DNA from: Raineyella sp. W15-4
Lineage (GTDB): Bacteria; Actinomycetota; Actinomycetes; Propionibacteriales; Propionibacteriaceae
Assembly: GCF_033170155.1 (NCBI RefSeq)
Contig: NZ_CP137079.1
Coordinates: forward strand, 2,914,001-2,978,000
Reading direction: 5' to 3'
Length of the DNA: 64,000 bases
The position numbers were made by a program, and so were the translations under genes. Numbering within the stretch: position 1 is the first letter of the stretch; every line of letters starts with the position of its first letter. This document shows positions 7,565 through 16,048 of this stretch, one piece after another. The notes beneath the pieces are model-generated. The model made no database searches. It was not told the origin of the DNA and saw only the letters and a list, made by a program, of their open reading frames with translations.

Positions 7565-7606
7565 CCTTCCCGTCTCGTCACTCCACACCCTGTAAAGGAG
7601 GAAACC

Positions 7607-8563
7607 TTGTCCGAGACCACTGTGACTCCGCCTGACGCCCCTGGCGATCTCGCCCGGCGCGGCGCCGCAGGACGTGCGAGCGACAGGATCTTCAACGGCC
7701 TGACCCTGGGCGCCGGCATCCTCATCTTCGTCGTGCTGGCCCTGGTCACGCTCTATCTGATCCTGCAGTCCATCCCCGCCATGACGGCGGCCCCCGACCA
7801 GATCTCCACCAAGACGTCGTTCTGGACGTACGTCGCCCCGCTCGTCGTCGGCACCCTGATCGCCTCGCTGATCGCCCTGCTCGTCTCCACCCCGGTGGCG
7901 GTCGGCGTGGCCCTGTTCATCTCGCACTACGCCCCGGCCCGGATCTCGAAGGGCGTCGGCTACGTCATCGACCTGCTGGCCGCCATTCCGTCGGTCGTCT
8001 TCGGTGCCTGGGGCTTCACCGTGTTCGGCCCGGGCCTCGTCCCGGCCTACAAATGGCTGAACGAGAACCTGGGCTTCATCCCGATCTTCGGGACCCCGTC
8101 GACCACCGGCCGTACGTTGCTGACCGCCTCCCTGGTGCTGGCGGTGATGATCCTGCCGATCATCACCTCGCAGTGCCGGGAGATCTTCATCCAGACGCCG
8201 GCCCTGCACCAGGAGGCCGCCCTGGCACTGGGTGCCACCAAGTGGGACATGATCCGGGCCTCGGTCTTCCCGTTCGCCCGCAACGGCATCGTGTCCGCCA
8301 TCATGCTCGGCCTCGGCCGCGCGCTCGGTGAGACGATGGCCGTCACCCTGGTGCTCTCCCGCGGTGCGCTCACACCGAACCTGATCGGCGTCGGCAACAA
8401 CACCATCCCCGCCGAGATCGCGCTGAACTTCCCCGAGGCCTTCGGGATGCGTCAGAGCGAGCTGATCGCCGCCGGTCTGGTGCTGTTCATCATCACCTTC
8501 CTGGTGAACATGATCGCCCGGTGGATCGTGGGCCGTTACTCCGAGTTCTCGGGAGCCAACTGA
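7607..8563 (+). CDS. pstC: Phosphate ABC transporter permease PstC
   Basis: A 318-residue inner-membrane permease with about six hydrophobic helices. The first is near residues 35-55. The ABC-permease EAA loop is seen around residue 200 ([17 protein letters not shown]), which docks onto PstB. It pairs with PstA to form the phosphate channel. The start is a TTG at 7607, chosen because a textbook AAAGGAGG site sits 6 nt upstream and no closer ATG or GTG fits. Its stop overlaps the pstA ATG by one base, indicating translational coupling. Confidence 0.96.
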   Translation: MSETTVTPPDAPGDLARRGAAGRASDRIFNGLTLGAGILIFVVLALVTLYLILQSIPAMTAAPDQISTKTSFWTYVAPLVVGTLIASLIALLVSTPVAVGVALFISHYAPARISKGVGYVIDLLAAIPSVVFGAWGFTVFGPGLVPAYKWLNENLGFIPIFGTPSTTGRTLLTASLVLAVMILPIITSQCREIFIQTPALHQEAALALGATKWDMIRASVFPFARNGIVSAIMLGLGRALGETMAVTLVLSRGALTPNLIGVGNNTIPAEIALNFPEAFGMRQSELIAAGLVLFIITFLVNMIARWIVGRYSEFSGAN

Positions 8564-9732
8564 TGTCGTCGACCGCTACCCCCACCTCCAACCAGGACCC
8601 GCGTCCGCAGCGGTCCGCCGGCCCGGTCAACGAGCTCACCGCCGGCCAGCTGCCCCGCTGGTCCCGACCCGTCGCGCTGGCCGCGGCGATCGTCGTCTCC
8701 GCCCTGATCGTCCTGCTCATCGGCTGGAGCTGGGTCGGTTTCGCCGTCATCGCGGCGCTGCTCTTCCTGATCGGCTACGCCGTCTGGGCGTACGTCACCG
8801 AGGGCTACCGCCACAGCCTCGACACCTTCTGGGGCACCCTGGTCTGGTTGGCCTTCTTCCTGGCCCTCGTCCCGCTGGTCTCGATCATCTGGACCGTGGT
8901 CTCCGTCGGCGGACCGACCCTGATCAAGCCCGGCTTCCTCATCTCCGACATGGCCGGGATCTCCGGCCTGCAGGACGCGGCCGCCGTCAAGGGCACCGGG
9001 CCGCTGATGGGCGGCATCGGGCATGCGCTGATCGGCTCGCTGCTGATCACCGTGGCGGCAACCATCATCTCGGTGCCGATCGGCCTGCTCACCTCGATCT
9101 GGCTGGTCGAGTACAGCCGGGGCGGCTGGTTCACCCGGACCACCACCTTCCTGGTGGACGTGATGACCGGCATCCCGTCGATCGTCGCCGGCCTGTTCGC
9201 CGCCGGCATCATGCTGACCTTCTTCAACTGGGCCAACAACGGCGTCTCCGGCGGCAAGCACATCATGGGCATCACCGCCGCCATCGCGTTGTCCGTGCTG
9301 ATGATCCCGGTCGTCGTCCGGACCACCGAGGAGATGCTCCGGGTGGTGCCGAACGAGCTGCGGGAGGCGTCGTACGCCCTCGGCATCCGCAAGTGGCGGA
9401 CGATCTTCAAGGTCGTCATCCCGACCGCCATCTCCGGCATCGCCTCCGGGGTCACCCTGGCGATCGCCCGAGTGATCGGGGAGACCGCCCCGATCCTCGT
9501 CACGGCGGGAGTTGCGACGTCCATAAACTGGAATCTGTTCAGTGGCTGGATGATGACCCTGCCGGTCTTCATCTACCGCCAGTTGATGAACCCGACGGCC
9601 CCAGCGGCGCCGCAGCCGTCGACGGACCGGGCCTGGGGTGCGGCGCTGGTGCTGATCATCGTGGTGATGCTGCTCAACCTCATCGCCCGGCTGGTCGCCC
9701 AACGGTTCGCCCCGAAGACCTCGGGCCGCTGA
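8563..9732 (+). CDS. pstA: Phosphate ABC transporter permease PstA
   Basis: A 389-residue membrane protein, longer than the roughly 290-300 residues common for PstA. An N-terminal extension of about 100 residues adds two or three hydrophobic segments (near residues 38-70 and 90-115). The conserved permease core follows, with its EAA loop at about residues 265-285 ([17 protein letters not shown]). The ATG overlaps the pstC stop (TGATG). Such N-terminal extensions occur in other actinobacterial PstA proteins. It forms the translocation pore with PstC. Confidence 0.95.
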   Translation: MSSTATPTSNQDPRPQRSAGPVNELTAGQLPRWSRPVALAAAIVVSALIVLLIGWSWVGFAVIAALLFLIGYAVWAYVTEGYRHSLDTFWGTLVWLAFFLALVPLVSIIWTVVSVGGPTLIKPGFLISDMAGISGLQDAAAVKGTGPLMGGIGHALIGSLLITVAATIISVPIGLLTSIWLVEYSRGGWFTRTTTFLVDVMTGIPSIVAGLFAAGIMLTFFNWANNGVSGGKHIMGITAAIALSVLMIPVVVRTTEEMLRVVPNELREASYALGIRKWRTIFKVVIPTAISGIASGVTLAIARVIGETAPILVTAGVATSINWNLFSGWMMTLPVFIYRQLMNPTAPAAPQPSTDRAWGAALVLIIVVMLLNLIARLVAQRFAPKTSGR

Positions 9733-9758
9733 GCTCCGACGACACAGAAGGAAAGTCA

Positions 9759-10538
9759 ATGTCCAAGCGAATCCAAGCCAAGGGCGTCAACGTCTACTAC
9801 GGCGACTTCCTCGCCGTCGAGGGCGTCGACATCGAGATCGAGCCGCGTACGGTGACCGCCTTCATCGGCCCGTCCGGCTGTGGCAAGACCACCTTCCTGC
9901 GCACCATCAACCGGATGCACGAGGTCATCCCCGGTGCGCACGTCAGCGGGGAACTGCTGCTCGACGAGGACGACATCTACGGCCCCGGCGTCGATCCGGT
10001 GAACGTCCGCGGCATGGTCGGCATGGTGTTCCAGCGGCCCAACCCGTTCCCGACGATGTCCATCCGTGACAACGTGCTCGCCGGCTACAAGATCAACGGC
10101 CGGCGGCTGAGCAACTCCCGCGCCGACGAGATCGTCGAGCGCTCGCTCACCGGTGCCAACCTGTGGAACGAGGTCAAGGACCGGCTCGACAAGCCCGGCT
10201 CCGGCCTGTCCGGCGGCCAGCAGCAGCGCCTCTGCATCGCCCGCACCATCGCGGTCGAGCCCGAGGTGATCCTGATGGACGAGCCCTGCTCGGCCCTCGA
10301 CCCGATCTCCACCCTGGCGATCGAGGACCTGATCGAGGAGCTCAAGGAGCAGTACACCGTCGTCATCGTGACGCACAACATGCAGCAGGCGGCCCGGGTC
10401 TCCGACAAGACCGGCTTCTTCAACATCGCCGGCACCGGCAAGCCGGGTCACCTGATCGAGTACGACGACACCGAGCGGATCTTCTCCAACCCGTCGAACA
10501 AGCAGACCGAGGACTACGTCTCCGGCCGGTTCGGCTGA
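9759..10538 (+). CDS. pstB: Phosphate ABC transporter ATP-binding protein PstB
   Basis: A 259-residue ABC ATPase that powers phosphate uptake on the cytoplasmic face. All motifs are intact: Walker [10 protein letters not shown] near residue 38, Q-loop FQRPNPFP, signature LSGGQQQRL, Walker [14 protein letters not shown] and the switch His in VTHNMQQA. The ATG at 9759 has an AAGGAAAG ribosome-binding site. The gene follows pstA by 26 bp and ends the operon at a strong hairpin. No phoU gene follows, unlike many pst operons. Confidence 0.97.
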   Translation: MSKRIQAKGVNVYYGDFLAVEGVDIEIEPRTVTAFIGPSGCGKTTFLRTINRMHEVIPGAHVSGELLLDEDDIYGPGVDPVNVRGMVGMVFQRPNPFPTMSIRDNVLAGYKINGRRLSNSRADEIVERSLTGANLWNEVKDRLDKPGSGLSGGQQQRLCIARTIAVEPEVILMDEPCSALDPISTLAIEDLIEELKEQYTVVIVTHNMQQAARVSDKTGFFNIAGTGKPGHLIEYDDTERIFSNPSNKQTEDYVSGRFG

Positions 10539-10560
10539 TCGGCGCTGCTTCCAGCTGCGG

Positions 10561-10596
10561 CAGGCGCCGCCGGGCCCCACGGCTCGGCGGCGCCTG
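10561..10596 (+). terminator. Terminator of the pst operon
   Basis: CAGGCGCCGCCG and CGGCGGCGCCTG form a perfect 12-bp stem with a 12-nt loop, 22 bp after the pstB stop, followed by TTGG. Confidence 0.75.
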
Positions 10597-10668
10597 TTGG
10601 CTGTCCGCTGCACTCCGCTGCTCCGGCCAGGCCCGGGCAGAACCTCAGATGGGTGCTTCCCCGGCCCG

Positions 10669-10674
10669 TAGACT
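10669..10674 (+). promoter_or_regulatory. Predicted -10 box (TAGACT), leaderless DUF2510 gene
   Basis: TAGACT then 6 nt then GTG at 10681. The same hexamer and spacing occur at the 35-residue peptide gene. Confidence 0.5.
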
Positions 10675-10680
10675 CGGCCC

Positions 10681-11595
10681 GTGAGCACTCAGGCCGGCTG
10701 GTATCCGGATCCCTCCGGGCGACCGGGGATGTACCGCTTCTGGGACGGCGTCCGGTGGACCACCGCGGTGTCCCGGGACCCGTTCACTCCTCCGCCTGGC
10801 GTGCAGCCGTACGCCTCGCCGACCGACCCGCGGCACCCCGACCCGCAGCACCCGGGGCCGCAGTCGGCCGGCACCCGATCCGCCACCCCACGGACGGACC
10901 GCCGTCGTGCGGTCGGTTGGTGGCTGGCCGCTGCGGCCGTCGTGGTGGTGATGGCGCTGGTGATCGTCGGCGCCGTACGCCTCGGCCGGGGCCTCGTCCC
11001 GTGGGCGAGTCCCGGCGGGGAGGCCACCACCCAGGTCTGCCCACCCAGCACCGGGGAGACCCCCAGCGCCCAGGCCCAGCCCGCGGACGGCCGGGTGCAC
11101 GGCGGGAAGCTGTCCTTCCCGGAGCTCGCGGAGCCGTTCGGCGCGGTGCTCCCGGAGACCGAGGTCCCGTTCGCCCGCGACACCCACCAGCAGCTGGTGC
11201 TGGTGCAGTCGAACTTCGACGGCCGGGGCAGCTCCTGGGTGGCCACCGTGATGGTCGGCGACCTGTTCGCCGGCGACGGCTTCTTCACCCCGCAGGACGG
11301 TTCCCGGATCGTCGTCGACTGTGTCATCGGCCGGTTCTACGGCGACGCGCAGGTCACCCGCCACGACGTCCGCAACGCAGCCACCACGATCGACGGGCAC
11401 GACGCCTGGGTGGTCGAGTCCCAGCTCTCCTTCGACATCAAGGGCCTGACCACCAAGGGTGAGCGGCTGATCGTGGCGATCGTCAGCACCGGGCCGTCCA
11501 GTTCGGGCATCTTCTACGCCTCCATCCCGGACACCACCCCGGAGCTGGTCGAGCCGGCGCGGCAGGCGCTGGCCGGGCTCACGGTCTCCGGCTGA
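10681..11595 (+). CDS. DUF2510-domain membrane protein
   Basis: A 304-residue protein. Residues 1-35 carry the short actinobacterial DUF2510 motif (GWYPDPSG then RFWDGVRWT). A Pro-rich segment follows, then one transmembrane helix near residues 78-103 (GWWLAAAAVVVVMALVIVGA). The remainder is an extracytoplasmic domain with two Cys (in QVCPPS and DCVIGRF) that could form a disulfide. DUF2510 is usually a cytoplasmic tag on membrane proteins of unknown role. Nothing identifies the outer domain. The gene has its own leaderless promoter after the pst terminator and converges on the GH3 gene with only 7 bp between stops. Confidence 0.75.
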   Translation: MSTQAGWYPDPSGRPGMYRFWDGVRWTTAVSRDPFTPPPGVQPYASPTDPRHPDPQHPGPQSAGTRSATPRTDRRRAVGWWLAAAAVVVVMALVIVGAVRLGRGLVPWASPGGEATTQVCPPSTGETPSAQAQPADGRVHGGKLSFPELAEPFGAVLPETEVPFARDTHQQLVLVQSNFDGRGSSWVATVMVGDLFAGDGFFTPQDGSRIVVDCVIGRFYGDAQVTRHDVRNAATTIDGHDAWVVESQLSFDIKGLTTKGERLIVAIVSTGPSSSGIFYASIPDTTPELVEPARQALAGLTVSG

Positions 11596-11602
11596 CCGGC
11601 GA

Positions 11603-12862
11603 TCAGGCCGGCCGGCAGTGCGCGCGCTGCCGCTCGGCCTTGAGGTCGAGGACCCGCAGCGCGCTCGCCCGCACCGTGGCGGCGAACGCCGGGTCGGACC
11701 TGGCCCGGTCGGCGATGGCGCTCACCATGTCGTCGGCGAGGGCCGGGTCGACGGTCACCGCGATGTCGCCACCGGCCTCGATGAACCGGACGGCCCGCTC
11801 CCCCGCCGGGACGGAGCTGACCTGCGCCGCCACGCCGAGGTCGTCGGAGACCACCACGCCCTGCCAGCCGAGGTCCCCGCGGAGCATGTCCTTGATCACC
11901 ACCGAGGACCAGACGGCCGGATGGTCCGGGTCGATCCGGGTGTAGCGGGCCGAGGAGACCATCACCATGTCGGTGCCGGCGGAGATCCCGTCGGCGAAGG
12001 GCTGCAACAGGGCGTCGTGACGGGTGGTCCGGGTGTCGGTGACGTCGGCGGTGACGTCGGTGTTGCCGACGACCTGGCCCAGCCCCGGGAAGTGCTTGAC
12101 AGCCGTCCCGGTGCCGCCGGCGCGCATCCCGGTGACGAAGGCGGTCACGTGCGCCCCCACCGCGGTGGTGTCGGTCCCGAAGCCGCGGTCGTAGCGCGCG
12201 ATCGGCTGGTTGACCGACACCAGGTCGGGCGGGACGACGTCGGCCACCGGGGCCAGGTCGATGTCGACGCCGGCGCTGTGCAGATCCTGCCCCCACCGGC
12301 GGGCCGAGCCGGTCAGCGCGTCGGTGGCCATCCGGCCCTGCTCGGCCGCCGACGGCATCGACGCGAAGCCGGAGCCGGACAGCCGCTTCACCTGGCCGCC
12401 CTCCTGGTCGACGGCGATGAACAGCCCGGCCCCGTCGGAGCCCGCGGCGGCGCGCAGGGCGTCGGTGACGGCCCGGACCCCGGTCACCCCGCCGGTGGTG
12501 GTGTTCATCAGCAGCACCGAGCCGAGGTGCTGGGAGGCGATCAGCTTCCCGGTGCCGCTGGTGGTGTCCCCCTTCAGGTCGTAGCCGACCATCACCAGCT
12601 GGCCGGCCTGTTCGGCCGGGGTCATCGCGTCCACGGCGAGCCGGCAGCTGTCCGCCGGGAGCACGCTCGGGACCGACAGCACCCCGCCGGACGGGACCGG
12701 GGACGGCGAGCCCGACGTGGCGGCTGTCGGGCCGGGGCTCGGGCTGCCGGTCGGGGTGAGAGGGCCGGCCGGGCGCCCGCCGATCCCGCCACAGGCGGTC
12801 AGGCCGAGGGCGGCCAGGGCGAGCCCGAGCGGGAGCAGTGTCCGACGGACGACGGGGACCAT
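11603..12862 (-). CDS. Glycoside hydrolase family 3 lipoprotein (NagZ-like beta-N-acetylhexosaminidase)
   Basis: A 419-residue secreted lipoprotein. The signal peptide ends in a LTAC lipobox near residue 24, then a Ser/Pro/Thr/Gly linker to about residue 65. The GH3 catalytic barrel follows, with QEGGQVKRL, the conserved KHFPGLG loop and VVVSDDLG, whose Asp is the likely nucleophile. Only the N-terminal GH3 domain is present, as in NagZ enzymes that trim N-acetylglucosamine from peptidoglycan fragments. The start has GGGAG 8 nt upstream; a GTG three codons earlier is possible. The gene lies 5 bp after mycothione reductase and is probably co-transcribed with it, with no obvious functional link. 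Confidence 0.88.
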   Translation of the reverse strand: MVPVVRRTLLPLGLALAALGLTACGGIGGRPAGPLTPTGSPSPGPTAATSGSPSPVPSGGVLSVPSVLPADSCRLAVDAMTPAEQAGQLVMVGYDLKGDTTSGTGKLIASQHLGSVLLMNTTTGGVTGVRAVTDALRAAAGSDGAGLFIAVDQEGGQVKRLSGSGFASMPSAAEQGRMATDALTGSARRWGQDLHSAGVDIDLAPVADVVPPDLVSVNQPIARYDRGFGTDTTAVGAHVTAFVTGMRAGGTGTAVKHFPGLGQVVGNTDVTADVTDTRTTRHDALLQPFADGISAGTDMVMVSSARYTRIDPDHPAVWSSVVIKDMLRGDLGWQGVVVSDDLGVAAQVSSVPAGERAVRFIEAGGDIAVTVDPALADDMVSAIADRARSDPAFAATVRASALRVLDLKAERQRAHCRPA

Positions 12863-12867
12863 GGCGA

Positions 12868-14271
12868 TCACTCCCAGGGAAGGGCGAGCAGGGCGTTCTC
12901 GACGACCTCGGCGAGCGCCGGGTGGATCCAGTACTGGCCGCGGGCGAGCGTACGGGCGTCGAGGTCGAAGCTCATCGCCTGCAGCAGCGGCTGGATCAGC
13001 ACCGATGCCTCCGGCCCGACGATGTGCGCCCCCAGCAGCCGTCCGGTGCCCGGATCGGCCAGCAGCTTGCAGAAGTGGCCCTCGTCCTCCAGCGCCCATC
13101 CGTACGCCACGTCCCGGTAGTCCTGGGTGGCGGTGATGTAGCGGACACCCCGCCGACGGGCCTCCTGCTCGGTGAGGCCCACCGATGCGATCTGCGGCGA
13201 CCCGAAGACCGCGTGCGGCACGAACCGGTGGTCCGTGGCGACCGGGTCGTCGGGGTGCAGCAGGTTGTGCTGCACCGTCCGTGCCTCGGCGTTCGCCACG
13301 TGCTTGAGCAGGTACTGCGAGGAGACGTCCCCCAGCGCCCAGATGCCGTCGACCGGGGTCCGCTGGTACGCGTCGACGGGGACCCGGCAGTCCTCGGTGA
13401 GGGTCAGGCCGGCGGCCTCGACGCCCAGGGTGTCGCCGTTCGGGATCCGGCCGATCGCGACGAGCACCAGCTCGGTGTCGTACGTGTGCGGGCCGCTCGG
13501 CCCGGTCGCGGAGACCCGGATCCGGCCGTCCGGCAACGGCTCGAAGGAGTCCAGGTGCTGGTGGAGCTTGACCCGGCAGCGCTCCGAGACGAACTGCGTC
13601 GCGCGCCGGGCGACGTCCTCGTCCTCGCGGTGCAGCAGCACACCGGAGCGGTTGAGGATGGTGACGTCGACCCCGAAGGAGGCGAAGACGTGGGCGAACT
13701 CCATCCCGACGAATCCGCCGCCGAGGATGACCATCTCGCGCGGTAGCTCGTCGATCCGCATCACCGTCTCGCTGGTGTGCAGCACGACCCGGTCGGCACC
13801 CGGCACGTCGGGCAGCCGGACCCGGGAGCCGGCGGCGATGACGATCTGGTCGGCGGTGAGGTCGGCGGTGGTGCCGTCCGCGGCGACCACCCGGAGGGCC
13901 CGCGGCCCGGTGAAGTGGGCCCGGCCCGACAGCAGCTCGACGTTCGGCAGGCCGGCGGCGCGCCACTCGCGCCCGGCCTCGGCGATCGGGTCGAGCCGAC
14001 CGAAGATCCGGTCGCGGATGCCCCGCCACCGTACGCCGTCGAGGCGCAGGTCGACGCCGAGCTCGCGGGCGTGGTCGACCTGGGCGGCCAGGTCGGCCGG
14101 GTGGACGTACATCTTGGTCGGGATGCATCCCAGGTTGAGGCAGGTCCCGCCGAAGACCCGGTGCGGCCCGACCCCGGCGTCGACGATCGCGACCCGGCGG
14201 TCGGCGAACCGTTCGTCGACGATGCTGTTGCCGGAGCCGGTGCCGATCACACACAGGTCGAAGTGACGCAT
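12868..14271 (-). CDS. mtr: Mycothione reductase
   Basis: A 467-residue flavoprotein disulfide reductase that reduces mycothiol disulfide with NADPH. The FAD motif GTGSGNS (near residue 9) differs from the usual GxGxxG in the way mycothione reductases do. The redox-active pair lies in GGTCLNLGCIPTK. The NADPH-binding fold begins VILGGGFVGMEFAH, and the C-terminal dimer-interface motif HPALAEVVENAL carries the catalytic His. The start at 14271 is preferred over an ATG three codons upstream because TAGCAT lies 7 nt before it. It is divergent from the GPP34 gene. Together with mshD it shows mycothiol-based redox chemistry. Confidence 0.94.
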   Translation of the reverse strand: MRHFDLCVIGTGSGNSIVDERFADRRVAIVDAGVGPHRVFGGTCLNLGCIPTKMYVHPADLAAQVDHARELGVDLRLDGVRWRGIRDRIFGRLDPIAEAGREWRAAGLPNVELLSGRAHFTGPRALRVVAADGTTADLTADQIVIAAGSRVRLPDVPGADRVVLHTSETVMRIDELPREMVILGGGFVGMEFAHVFASFGVDVTILNRSGVLLHREDEDVARRATQFVSERCRVKLHQHLDSFEPLPDGRIRVSATGPSGPHTYDTELVLVAIGRIPNGDTLGVEAAGLTLTEDCRVPVDAYQRTPVDGIWALGDVSSQYLLKHVANAEARTVQHNLLHPDDPVATDHRFVPHAVFGSPQIASVGLTEQEARRRGVRYITATQDYRDVAYGWALEDEGHFCKLLADPGTGRLLGAHIVGPEASVLIQPLLQAMSFDLDARTLARGQYWIHPALAEVVENALLALPWE

Positions 14272-14278
14272 GGGCTCC

Positions 14279-14284
14279 ATGCTA
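14279..14284 (-). promoter_or_regulatory. Predicted -10 box (TAGCAT), leaderless mtr
   Basis: Reverse-strand TAGCAT, 7 nt, ATG. It lies back to back with the GPP34 promoter 43 bp away. Confidence 0.4.
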
Positions 14285-14326
14285 GTGAGTGCCGTGAGGC
14301 CCGGCCGCGGGTGACCGGCCCGCGCC

Positions 14327-14332
14327 TAGAGT
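14327..14332 (+). promoter_or_regulatory. Predicted -10 box (TAGAGT), leaderless GPP34 gene
   Basis: TAGAGT, 6 nt, ATG at 14339. Confidence 0.45.
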
Positions 14333-14338
14333 GGGGAC

Positions 14339-14995
14339 ATGCTCTGGGCCGAGAACCTCCTCCTGCTGCTGACGGACCAGCGCACCGGCCGCCTCGTCGT
14401 CCCGTGGAACATGGCGGACCTGGCGCTGGCCGGGTCCGTGCTCGGCCAGCTCTGGCGGACCGGGCGGATCGACGTGGACGACCCCGACCGGCCCCGGCAC
14501 CCCGGTCGGATCCGGGTGGTCGACGCCGCGCCGACCGGTGACGACGTCCTCGACCGGGTGCTGGTCGCGCTGGCCGGCACCGACCGTCGGCCGGTGGCGG
14601 CGCTGCACCGGATCAAGGCGGGGATCCGTCGCGCCCTCTACGAGCGGCTCGAGCAGCGCGGCGTCGTGTCGCACCGGGTGGGCCGGGTGCTGATCGTGCT
14701 CCCGATCGACGAGTGGCCGTCGCGGACCCCCGACACCCGCGAGCCGTTCGAGGAGCGGCTGGGGCACTGGTGGACCTCCCCCACCTATCGGGAGGCGACC
14801 GGCGACGTGGAGTGCGCCTCGACCACCGCCCTGCTCAGCGCCATCGGGGCGATCACGCCGGTGGCGCGCAGGATGGGCCTCGGCCCGCGGATCCGGTCGA
14901 TCCAGCGGCTGGCGGCGCAGGTGCGCGAGGCGTCCTGGGTCGCCACCGCGGTCAACCAGATCCGGACCGCCCAGCAGGCCGCCGCCACGGCCTGA
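14339..14995 (+). CDS. GPP34 (GOLPH3-like) family protein
   Basis: A 218-residue protein with the GPP34 pattern: an N-terminal helix LWAENLLLLLTDQRTGRL, then the ALAGSVLGQLWRTGRIDV helix-strand, and a C-terminal ALLSAIGAITPVARRMG segment. Eukaryotic relatives bind phosphatidylinositol-4-phosphate on Golgi membranes. Actinobacteria carry many paralogues of unknown function, possibly peripheral membrane proteins. There is no signal peptide or membrane helix. It is a single-gene unit from its own promoter and converges on ccsB. Confidence 0.85.
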   Translation: MLWAENLLLLLTDQRTGRLVVPWNMADLALAGSVLGQLWRTGRIDVDDPDRPRHPGRIRVVDAAPTGDDVLDRVLVALAGTDRRPVAALHRIKAGIRRALYERLEQRGVVSHRVGRVLIVLPIDEWPSRTPDTREPFEERLGHWWTSPTYREATGDVECASTTALLSAIGAITPVARRMGLGPRIRSIQRLAAQVREASWVATAVNQIRTAQQAAATA

Positions 14996-15028
14996 CCGGA
15001 CCCGGCGGGCCCTGCCGTGGGGTGGGGG

Positions 15029-16048
15029 TCAGATGCCGGCGTACGAGTGCAGGCCGGCGAAGATCAGGTTCACGCCGATGAAGTTGAACCAGAACGACAC
15101 CAGCACGATGATCGACAGGATCGCCGCCCGGGAGCCCTTCCAGCCGGCGGTCAGCCGGGCGTGCAGGTAGGCCGCGACGATCACCCAGGTGACCAGGGAG
15201 AAGGTCTCCTTGGGGTCCCAGCCCCAGAACCGGCCCCAGGCGTACTGCGCCCAGACGGCGCCCGCCGCCACGGCGAAGGTCCACAGCGGGAAGCCGATCG
15301 CGGTGGTCCGGTAGGCCCACAGGTCGAGGGTCTGCTGACCGGGCAGCTGGGCCAGCCAGCCGCGGGTGGTGCCCCGCTCGTCGGCGCGGCGGCGCAGCAG
15401 GTAGAGGATCGACAGCAGGCTGCCGAGGTTGAACAGCGCACCGGCGATGGAGGCGGCGACGATGTGCACGACGAACCACACCGAGTGCAGCGCCGGCACC
15501 AGGTCGGCGACGGCGACGTAGAACACCTCGACGGCCAGCCCGAGGCCGATGGTGGCGAGCAGGGTCACCGGCAGGCCGAGCCACCGCATCCGGAAGCGCT
15601 GGGCCAGCACCAGGTAGGCCAGCACGATGAACGCGATCGTGGTGATCGTGAACTCGTACATGTTGCCCCAGGGGAAACGCTGGGCGGCGATGCCGCGGAA
15701 CACCGCACCCAGGGTGTTCGACAGCCAGGCGATCGCCGTCAGGGCCATCGCCAGGCGTCCCCACCGGTCGCTGCGTTCGGGGGCGGGCGCCGGGGCGGCC
15801 TCCACCGAGGTGCGGACGTTGCGGGAGGCGGCCCCTCCGGTGGTGCCGGCGGGCGGCTCGGTGGCCTGCGCGCCGGTGGCGCCGGCGCCGACCAGCACCG
15901 CGGACTGCTCGGCGGGCGCCTTCGCCGTCTCGGTCGAGGCCGGCAGCCGACGGGCCATCGCCCACTCCACGCCGAAGACGGCCATGGCCACCAGGTACAG
16001 CAGCCAGGCGGTCACCATGGCCAGGTTCGAATAGGCCGCGAAGTCCAT
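15029..16048 (-). CDS. ccsB: Cytochrome c biogenesis protein CcsB (ResC/CcsA type)
   Basis: A 339-residue polytopic membrane protein of system II cytochrome c maturation. It carries heme across the membrane and, with ResB, ligates it to apocytochrome c outside. The tryptophan-rich heme-handling motif WGRFWGWDPKETFSLVTW is present near residue 265, with about seven or eight membrane helices. Residues about 40-90 form a low-complexity Ala/Pro/Thr insertion between the first and second helices. It starts one codon after the resB stop region (no gap) and is the last gene of the hemL-to-ccsB run, the same order as mycobacterial Rv0524-Rv0529. Confidence 0.94.
   Translation of the reverse strand: MDFAAYSNLAMVTAWLLYLVAMAVFGVEWAMARRLPASTETAKAPAEQSAVLVGAGATGAQATEPPAGTTGGAASRNVRTSVEAAPAPAPERSDRWGRLAMALTAIAWLSNTLGAVFRGIAAQRFPWGNMYEFTITTIAFIVLAYLVLAQRFRMRWLGLPVTLLATIGLGLAVEVFYVAVADLVPALHSVWFVVHIVAASIAGALFNLGSLLSILYLLRRRADERGTTRGWLAQLPGQQTLDLWAYRTTAIGFPLWTFAVAAGAVWAQYAWGRFWGWDPKETFSLVTWVIVAAYLHARLTAGWKGSRAAILSIIVLVSFWFNFIGVNLIFAGLHSYAGI

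Noticed and set aside
11603-14254. A continuous reverse frame covering mtr and the GH3 gene, suggesting a fusion
   Set aside because: The mtr half is in the wrong frame for mycothione reductase; the true mtr and GH3 genes are separate and 5 bp apart.
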